Assembly (NCBI GenBank): GCA_029098505.1
Contig: JAQXOE010000051.1
Span: 1 to 58,305, forward strand
Length of the DNA: 58,305 nt
Source: Bacteroidales bacterium
GTDB taxonomy: Bacteria; Bacteroidota; Bacteroidia; Bacteroidales; UBA932
Reading direction: 5' to 3'
In this document: piece by piece, positions 52,458 through 58,305 of the stretch
How positions within the stretch are numbered: the first letter of the stretch is position 1
How the letters are laid out: the number at the start of each line of letters is the position of its first letter
Program-made: the position numbers and the translations under genes
Notes under the pieces: generated by a model
Database searches by the model: none
Seen by the model: only the letters and a program-made list of their open reading frames with translations
Told to the model about the DNA's origin: nothing

Positions 52458-53957
52458 ATGCCGGAGCAGAACAAAGCCGTCAGAAAGAAGAAGGGCAATG
52501 CGCCCGACCTTGACTCTTTGGGTGCCGTGATGGGTGGTAATGTGCCGCCACAGGCGCTTGAGGCTGAAGAGGCTGTGCTGGGAGCGATGCTTCTGGAGTC
52601 ATCCAGTGTGGACAGGGCTATGGAAGAGCTTACTCCGAGCTGCTTCTACAGTCCCCGCCACAGAATGATTTTCGAGGCCATCTCCTCGCTCGTGCAGGAC
52701 CATTCTCCCGTTGACACCATCTCCGTAACCAACAGTCTCAGGGCCAAAGGAAATCTTGAGAATGTCGGCGGCGCTGTTGTCCTGGCAGACCTTTCCCAGA
52801 AAGTGGGTGCTGCGGCTCATCTTGAATTCTACATCAAGATTCTCAAGCAGAAGTCAATTCAGCGCGACCTCATCACTGCTTCATACCAGATTCTGTCCAA
52901 GTCCTACGATGACACCACCAAGGTGGATGACCTCATAGATATGGCCCAGACCAAGATCTATGATGCTATTAAGAACAATGTTCAGAGGGAGGTTCAGACC
53001 ATAGGTTCTGTCATCAACGAAGCCTTGGCGGATATTGAGGCCAAACAGGATACCAACGGTCCTACGGGAGTTCTATCGGGCTTTCCGTCGATTGACCGCA
53101 TAACTGGAGGCTGGCAGCCTTCGGACCTTATTATACTTGCTGCACGCCCATCAGTCGGAAAGACTGCCTTCGCATTGAACCTTGTCAGGAATGCTGCTGT
53201 CATTGACCATAAGCCTGTGGCCTTCTTCTCTCTTGAGATGTCGGCTATGCAGCTTGCCAAGCGTATGATGATCAGCGAGTCCGGCATACCGGGAGAGAAA
53301 ATCAAGGGCGGAGTTCGTCTGGAGGATTACGAGTGGGAGCAGATGGAGTACAAGCTGAAGGCTCTTTCGAAGGCACCTATCTACATTGACGATACTCCAG
53401 GCATTCCTATTATGGAGTTCCGTACGAAGGTGAAGACCCTGGTGAAGAACAAGGGAGTGAAGTTTGTCATTGTGGATTATCTCCAGCTGATGCAGGGGCC
53501 GCAGGAGCTCCGTGCCAACCGTGAGCAGGAAGTGGCATTCATCTCGCGTACCCTCAAGGCTACTGCGAAGGAATTGAATGTCCCTATCATTGCCCTGTCA
53601 CAGCTTTCACGAAATGCGGTGCAGCGTCAGGGCGGCAGCGGCAAGCCTCAGCTCAGCGACTTGCGTGAATCGGGTTCCATCGAGCAGGATGCGGATATGG
53701 TGATCTTCATTCACCGTCCCGACTATCTCGGCCTCAGCGAGGAACCGGGAGACAAGGAGAAGACGGAGATTATCATTGCCAAGCACAGAAACGGTGAGAC
53801 GGCGGATATACCTATGCGTTTCAGAAGTTCGATGGTGCGTTTTGTTGAAAATGACGACTCCCTGCTGGACAACAGTCCTGTAGAGTCGATAATGAATAGC
53901 GACGATCCTTTCGTTTCCGGAGTTTCCGGCGGAGAATTCGCCGATACAGGCTTCTAA
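52458..53957 (+). CDS. dnaB: Replicative DNA helicase DnaB
   Basis: The 499-residue hexameric helicase unwinds the replication fork. The N-terminal helical domain begins VPPQALEAEEAVLGAMLLES. The RecA-like ATPase has Walker A ARPSVGKT at residues 229-236, Walker B VIVDYLQLMQG, and the later motif DLRESGSIEQDADMVIFIHR. No intein is present, although this gene is a common insertion site. The length is normal, with a slightly extended acidic C-terminus. It is followed by rseC after 48 bases. Confidence 0.97.
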   Translation: MPEQNKAVRKKKGNAPDLDSLGAVMGGNVPPQALEAEEAVLGAMLLESSSVDRAMEELTPSCFYSPRHRMIFEAISSLVQDHSPVDTISVTNSLRAKGNLENVGGAVVLADLSQKVGAAAHLEFYIKILKQKSIQRDLITASYQILSKSYDDTTKVDDLIDMAQTKIYDAIKNNVQREVQTIGSVINEALADIEAKQDTNGPTGVLSGFPSIDRITGGWQPSDLIILAARPSVGKTAFALNLVRNAAVIDHKPVAFFSLEMSAMQLAKRMMISESGIPGEKIKGGVRLEDYEWEQMEYKLKALSKAPIYIDDTPGIPIMEFRTKVKTLVKNKGVKFVIVDYLQLMQGPQELRANREQEVAFISRTLKATAKELNVPIIALSQLSRNAVQRQGGSGKPQLSDLRESGSIEQDADMVIFIHRPDYLGLSEEPGDKEKTEIIIAKHRNGETADIPMRFRSSMVRFVENDDSLLDNSPVESIMNSDDPFVSGVSGGEFADTGF

Positions 53958-54005
53958 AGTTCTATAACAGAGCTTCTTGATGCCCGTGACAATGAATGGA
54001 CGGAT

Positions 54006-54416
54006 ATGGAGAAAATCAGTCATAAAGGAAAAATAGTGAGTATCACTCCGGAGTGGACTACAGTGGAGATCATTAGCGAATCCGCTTGCGCCAAGTGTCA
54101 CGCTGCCGGGCTTTGCGGAATGTCCGAGTCTAAAAGGAAGGCGATAGAGCTGCCGACCAGAGGCTGGGACAATTTCGTGATTGGGCAGGATGTCAAGGTG
54201 GTGCTCAAGGCTTCGATGGGGCATAAGGCCGTATGGTTGGCCTATGTGGCTCCTCTGATTGTGATGATGGCGGTGTTGCTGGGGCTTTTTGCACTGGGGG
54301 CCGGTGAACTGGTTTCCGGGCTTTCGTCCATTGCCGCCGTCGGGGTCTATTATTTCTTTATCTGGCTCTTCCGTAAGCGTTTACGTAACGAATACGTCTT
54401 CAGCATAGAAAACTAA
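54006..54416 (+). CDS. rseC: RseC/SoxR-reducing-system family protein
   Basis: The 136-residue protein has a small beta-domain with cysteines in ACAKCHAAGLCG, followed by two membrane helices (AVWLAYVAPLIVMMAVLLGL, then VSGLSSIAAVGVYYFFIWLF) and a basic end. This is the RseC family, which in E. coli works with Rsx/Rnf to keep SoxR reduced. It lies 16 bases before rnfB, a standard association, so it probably assists Rnf complex assembly or cofactor insertion. The exact role in this phylum is not known. Confidence 0.88.
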   Translation: MEKISHKGKIVSITPEWTTVEIISESACAKCHAAGLCGMSESKRKAIELPTRGWDNFVIGQDVKVVLKASMGHKAVWLAYVAPLIVMMAVLLGLFALGAGELVSGLSSIAAVGVYYFFIWLFRKRLRNEYVFSIEN

Positions 54417-54432
54417 TCAAAAATATCACATA

Positions 54433-55365
54433 ATGTCAACAACTATCATTTGGACCATTGTCATCCTGTCTGCCCTCGGCCTGGTGCTCGCTCTCGTCCT
54501 CTTCTTCATCGCGAAGAAGTTCAAGGTGGAGGAGGATCCGCGCATCGATGAGGTGGAGAAGGTGATGCCGGGCGCCAATTGCGGCGGTTGCGGATTCGCG
54601 GGTTGCCGTGCTTTCGCCGACGCTGCCGTGAAGGCTCCGAACCTCGACAACAACTTCTGTCCTGTGGGTGGCAATGAGGTTATGAAGAAAGTTGGAGCCA
54701 TACTCGGTTATGAGATTAAGGAGAAGGCTCCTATGGTGGCTGTGGTGCGTTGCAACGGCACTTGCACCAATCGCCCGAAGACCAACGTCTATGACGGCTT
54801 CCAGTCCTGCAAGGTAAAGGCGGCTCTCTACAGCGGAGATACAGGCTGCTCTTACGGTTGCTTGGGCTGCGGGGACTGTGTGGCAGCCTGCAAGTTCGGC
54901 GCCATCACTATGAACCCGGAAACAGGACTTCCTGTTGTGGATGAAGAGAAGTGTACGGCTTGCGGCGCTTGCGCCAAGGCTTGCCCTAAGCACGTCATCG
55001 AGCTCCGCAACAAGGGCCCTCGCAGTATGAGGGTCTTCGTGTCCTGCATCAATCACGACAAGGGCCCTGTTGCCAAGAAGGCCTGTGCAGCTGCCTGCAT
55101 AGGCTGCGGTATCTGCGTCAAGACCTGTACCAAGGGAGCTATCGTCCTTGACAATAATGTAGCATATATCGATTCCGAAAAGTGCAAGCTTTGCCGTGAG
55201 TGCGAGGCTATGTGCCCTACCGGAGCCATCCACGGAGTGGGCTTCCCTAAGGAGCTTGACAAGGAGGCTGTGAAGGCACGCATCCAGGAGCGCAACCGCA
55301 AGGCTAAGGAGGCTGCTGCCGCCGCTGCTGCTGCACCTGCTCCATCGGCAGAACCAGTAAAGTAA
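54433..55365 (+). CDS. rnfB: Rnf complex subunit RnfB
   Basis: The 310-residue subunit accepts electrons from reduced ferredoxin in the ion-pumping ferredoxin:NAD oxidoreductase. One N-terminal membrane helix (TIVILSALGLVLALVLFFIA) is followed by the RnfB cluster domain (CGGCGFAGCRAFADAAVK and the later Cys in FCPVGG) and then four ferredoxin motifs (CLGCGDCVAAC, CTACGACAKAC, CIGCGICVKTC, CKLCRECEAMC). An alanine-rich tail ends the protein. The gene order B, C, D, G matches Bacteroidota rnf clusters. Confidence 0.97.
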   Translation: MSTTIIWTIVILSALGLVLALVLFFIAKKFKVEEDPRIDEVEKVMPGANCGGCGFAGCRAFADAAVKAPNLDNNFCPVGGNEVMKKVGAILGYEIKEKAPMVAVVRCNGTCTNRPKTNVYDGFQSCKVKAALYSGDTGCSYGCLGCGDCVAACKFGAITMNPETGLPVVDEEKCTACGACAKACPKHVIELRNKGPRSMRVFVSCINHDKGPVAKKACAAACIGCGICVKTCTKGAIVLDNNVAYIDSEKCKLCRECEAMCPTGAIHGVGFPKELDKEAVKARIQERNRKAKEAAAAAAAAPAPSAEPVK

Positions 55366-55376
55366 GGAGAAGAATT

Positions 55377-56768
55377 ATGGCTAAGACAACTTTCCGAATC
55401 GGAGGCGTGCATCCGGATGATGCAAAGCTTTCCCGTGGCTGCGCGATAGAGGTTCTTCCTCTTCCGCAGGTGGTATATATTTCTATGGCTCAGCATCTTG
55501 GAGCTCCTGCAAAGCCTATAGTCGCAGTCGGTGACAAGGTGAAGGCCGGTCAGGTGATTGCCGAGCCGGGCGGATTCATCTCCGCATACGTGCACTCTTC
55601 TGTAAGCGGCACCGTCAAGTCCATTGCCCCACGCAAGGACCTTGCCGGCAACTATATGACACACATTGAAATAGCTGTGGATGGAGACGAGTGGATGGAG
55701 GGCATAGACCTTTCAGACACTCTTGTTACAGAGATTCCTGACGACAGGGCTGCAATCCTCGAGAAGATCAAGGCCTGCGGTGTTGTCGGCCTTGGTGGCG
55801 CGACCTTCCCTGCTCACGTGAAACTCAATCCCGCTCCCGGCAGCAAGGCTGAGTGCCTGATACTCAACGGTGCGGAGTGCGAGCCTTATCTTACCAGCGA
55901 CTTCCGCATTATGCTTGAGCGCAGCAAGGAGATTGTAATCGGAGCTGCCATTATGCAGAAGGTACTCGGGGACTGCCGTTGTGTGATAGGTATCGAGGAG
56001 AACAAGCCTGAGGCTATTGAGTCTATGTCCAAGGCACTTTCAGAGCTCAAATATCCTAATATCCAGATACTTCCTCTTAAGAAAAAGTATCCTCAGGGCG
56101 GTGAGAAACAGCTCATTGACGCCGTAATGAAGCGTCAGGTGAAGTCCGGCGGCCTCCCTATCAGCGTTGGCGCCGTTGTCCAGAATGTCGCTACCTCGCT
56201 CGCGGTCTATGAGGCTGTACAGAAGAACAAGCCTCTCGTTACCAATACTATGACCATTACAGGCGACTGCCTCCCTATGGAGAAGCAGCACAATTACCTT
56301 TTCCGCATAGGTATGCCTCTCAGCTACATCGCTGAGTATGCCGGGGGAGTGCCCGAGTCTGCGGCCAAGCTCATCAGCGGCGGTCCTATGATGGGCAAGG
56401 CAATTGCAAACCTCGACGCTTGTACCGTCAAGGGCTCGTCATCGATACTCTACCTTTCGGAAGCGGCTACCAAGCGCAAGCCTTCATCGAACTGCATACG
56501 TTGCGGCAAGTGCGCCGATGCCTGCCCTATGGGTCTCGAGCCTTTCCTCCTGAACCGTCTCTACAAGGCCGGCGATACTGACGGACTTGAGGCGAATGCC
56601 GTTCAGGACTGCATCGAGTGCGGCTGCTGTCTGTATAGCTGTCCTGCAAACATTGCCCTTCTTGACAATATCCGTCTCGCCAAGGGTCAGGTAATGGGTA
56701 TAATCAGAGCCCGCGCCGCAGCCGCCAAGGCTGCAGCAGAGGCCGCAAAGTCCAACACTGCTAAATAA
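55377..56768 (+). CDS. rnfC: Rnf complex subunit RnfC
   Basis: The 463-residue peripheral subunit contains the Rossmann-type NADH/FMN-binding region (VVGLGGATFPAHVKLNPAPG, then LILNGAECEPYLTSDFRIML) and two ferredoxin clusters near the C-terminus (CIRCGKCADACPMG and CIECGCCLYSCPAN). It is the likely NAD-reducing site of the complex. The tail is a short Ala/Lys helix, shorter than the long repeats of some gammaproteobacteria. It is encoded 11 bases after rnfB and 8 bases before rnfD. Confidence 0.97.
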   Translation: MAKTTFRIGGVHPDDAKLSRGCAIEVLPLPQVVYISMAQHLGAPAKPIVAVGDKVKAGQVIAEPGGFISAYVHSSVSGTVKSIAPRKDLAGNYMTHIEIAVDGDEWMEGIDLSDTLVTEIPDDRAAILEKIKACGVVGLGGATFPAHVKLNPAPGSKAECLILNGAECEPYLTSDFRIMLERSKEIVIGAAIMQKVLGDCRCVIGIEENKPEAIESMSKALSELKYPNIQILPLKKKYPQGGEKQLIDAVMKRQVKSGGLPISVGAVVQNVATSLAVYEAVQKNKPLVTNTMTITGDCLPMEKQHNYLFRIGMPLSYIAEYAGGVPESAAKLISGGPMMGKAIANLDACTVKGSSSILYLSEAATKRKPSSNCIRCGKCADACPMGLEPFLLNRLYKAGDTDGLEANAVQDCIECGCCLYSCPANIALLDNIRLAKGQVMGIIRARAAAAKAAAEAAKSNTAK

Positions 56769-56776
56769 TAGACACT

Positions 56777-57760
56777 ATGGATAAACATTTGGTTTCACCT
56801 TCGCCTCACGTGCATTCAAAGGACTCTACCACCTCTTTGATGCGCGATGTGGTGATTGCATTAACGCCGGCGCTCATAGTCTCAGTCATATTCTACGGCT
56901 GGAAGGAGCTTCTTGTGATTGCAGCCAGCGTATTCTTCTGCGTTGCCCTGGAGTACCTCATCACCCGCTTCCTTCTCAGGAAGCCTTCGACCATTGGTGA
57001 TATGTCGGCTGTGGTGACAGGTCTTCTGCTCGCGATGAACCTGCCTTACACCACTCCTTGGTGGATAGTCTTCATCGGTGCGCTTGTGGCAATCGGCGTG
57101 GCCAAGATGACCTTCGGAGGTCTCGGCCAGAATATTTTCAATCCTGCCATTACAGCCCGTGTTTTCCTTCTTGTTTCTTTCCCTACTGCAATGACCCATT
57201 GGGAAATGCCTAAGGGCCTCTTCGGAGTTGATGCAGTCAGTGGAGCCACTCCTCTCGGAGTAATCAAGGAGGGACTTATGCAGGGCTCAAGCGTCCAGGA
57301 CCTTATGGCAGAGCACGGCTACTCTTATGCTCAGATGCTTTTCGCCAACCTGGGCGGTTCTGCCGGTGAGATTTCAGCCATTGCTCTGCTGGTCGGTTTC
57401 GTTTATCTCCTTGTCCGCAGGGTCATCAAACCTTATATCACCCTCTCCATCTTCGGAACCGTATTCGTGTTCTCGGGCATTATGTGGCTTATCAATCCTG
57501 CCCAGTTCACCGATCCTGTCTTCAATATCCTTACCGGAGGTATGATACTCGGAGCCTGCTTTATGGCTACCGACTATGTCACCTCTCCTATGAGCGACAA
57601 GGGTGGAGTGATTTTCGGTATAGGCATAGGTCTTATCGCTATGCTCATCCGTTACTTCGGTGCATATCCTGAAGGAGTATCCTTCGCAATACTCATTATG
57701 AATATGGCAGTGCCTATCATCAATAAGTACTGTCATCAGAAAAAGTTCGGGAGGGCTTAG
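56777..57760 (+). CDS. rnfD: Rnf complex subunit RnfD
   Basis: The 327-residue integral membrane subunit of the NqrB/RnfD family has about nine or ten helices. T158 in SGATPLG matches the motif that carries covalently bound FMN (attached by ApbE). The conserved stretch GGLGQNIFNPAITARVFLLV is typical. It forms part of the membrane path for electrons and ions with RnfG. The start codon of rnfG follows after 3 bases. Confidence 0.96.
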   Translation: MDKHLVSPSPHVHSKDSTTSLMRDVVIALTPALIVSVIFYGWKELLVIAASVFFCVALEYLITRFLLRKPSTIGDMSAVVTGLLLAMNLPYTTPWWIVFIGALVAIGVAKMTFGGLGQNIFNPAITARVFLLVSFPTAMTHWEMPKGLFGVDAVSGATPLGVIKEGLMQGSSVQDLMAEHGYSYAQMLFANLGGSAGEISAIALLVGFVYLLVRRVIKPYITLSIFGTVFVFSGIMWLINPAQFTDPVFNILTGGMILGACFMATDYVTSPMSDKGGVIFGIGIGLIAMLIRYFGAYPEGVSFAILIMNMAVPIINKYCHQKKFGRA

Positions 57761-57763
57761 ACT

Positions 57764-58305
57764 ATGGCAGCGAAATCAACACTTTTGAATATGGCTCTCT
57801 GCTTGACAGCAGTCTGCCTCATCTGTTCCGCCGTTCTTGGCGGAGTGTACGGTCTCACCAAGGCTCCTATCGATGCTGCGGCCCAGAAGGCTCTTACAGA
57901 GTCCATTTCGGCTGTGCTTCCTGAGGGAGGCGAACTTTCGCAGAGCAATGCATCTGAGCTCGAGGGCGTGGATGAGTACTACGTTCTTTCTGAAAACGGC
58001 AGCCCTAAGGCTTATGCCGTAAAGTCTTCAACCAACGGTTTCGGTGGCACTCTCACCATTATGGTAGGAGTACTCGCTGACGGCACAGTGTACAATACCT
58101 CGGTTCTTGCTCACAGTGAGACTCCGGGCCTCGGTGCCAAGTGCGCAGAAGCGGATTCTGACTTCCGTACCCAGTTCCAGAACTTCAACGGCCATCTGGC
58201 AGTGAAGAAGGATGGTGGAGACATTGATGCGATTACAGCTTCGACCATTACTTCCCGCGCTTTTACCAAGGCTGTCGAGCAGGCAGTGAAACTCGTGAAA
58301 TCTAT
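57764..58305 (+). CDS. rnfG: Rnf complex subunit RnfG (partial, runs off the window)
   Basis: The gene begins at the ATG at 57764 and stays open to the end of the window (180 complete codons). An N-terminal membrane helix (NMALCLTAVCLICSAVLGGV) is followed by a periplasmic FMN-binding domain. T161 in DAITASTITSRAF is the expected site of covalent FMN; here the usual Gly-Ala before the threonine is Ala-Ser. The conserved segment SETPGLGAKC is also present. The C-terminal end and the expected rnfE and rnfA lie outside the window. Confidence 0.94.
   Translation, partial: MAAKSTLLNMALCLTAVCLICSAVLGGVYGLTKAPIDAAAQKALTESISAVLPEGGELSQSNASELEGVDEYYVLSENGSPKAYAVKSSTNGFGGTLTIMVGVLADGTVYNTSVLAHSETPGLGAKCAEADSDFRTQFQNFNGHLAVKKDGGDIDAITASTITSRAFTKAVEQAVKLVKS

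Overview
The window looks like a chromosome segment from a Bacteroidales bacterium, possibly a gut or rumen lineage such as Rikenellaceae or the Cryptobacteroides relatives; the genus is a guess. The support is: F-type ATPase genes in the Bacteroidota order beta-epsilon-a-c-b-delta-alpha-gamma, two SusC/SusD loci, type IX secretion (T9SS) C-terminal sorting domains, an rseC-rnfBCDG cluster, promoters of the Bacteroidota type (TTTG, about 19 nt, TAnnTTTG), and leaders without clear Shine-Dalgarno sequences. No tRNA, rRNA or CRISPR array was seen.

Layout. 58-954: a DUF2807 surface protein. 1075-7702: the complete ATP synthase operon with promoter and terminator. 7792-11939 (minus): a thioredoxin-like TlpA protein, a subtilase carrying a T9SS sorting domain, and a PorV/PorQ-like barrel. 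12095-17569 (plus): a large lipoprotein, a DUF6029-type outer-membrane protein and an Omp28-like CxxC lipoprotein, faced by a minus-strand DsbD at 17701-19647. 19718-38992: the most unusual region. Two paralogous five-gene modules (SusC, SusD, lipoprotein, lipobox subtilase with T9SS-type C-terminus, PorV/PorQ-like barrel) point away from each other. Between them is an 882-bp segment bounded by perfect 20-bp inverted repeats. It encodes an Mpi-like serine DNA invertase and holds one good promoter that currently faces the right-hand module. 38997-43960: an M3 metallopeptidase, a fused polyferredoxin and a Tat-exported aldo/keto reductase. 43976-49136 (minus): alaS followed by a single open frame joining an LptF/LptG permease to methionyl-tRNA formyltransferase. 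49241-53957: two membrane-anchored M23 peptidases, a MerR-type regulator, a zinc-ribbon coiled-coil protein and dnaB. 54006-end: rseC and rnfB, C, D and a partial rnfG.

How the parts may work together (inference). Inversion of the 29074-29955 segment would move the single promoter from the right module to the left, so a cell would express one or the other surface protease/transport module. In each module a secreted protease would make peptides or remodel a surface, SusC/SusD would import a ligand, and the PorV-like barrel would help export or anchor its subtilase. Hairpins between the lipoprotein and protease genes in both modules suggest protease output is set lower than that of the transporter. 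A third subtilase/PorV pair at 7792-11375 lacks the SusC/D part and the switch.
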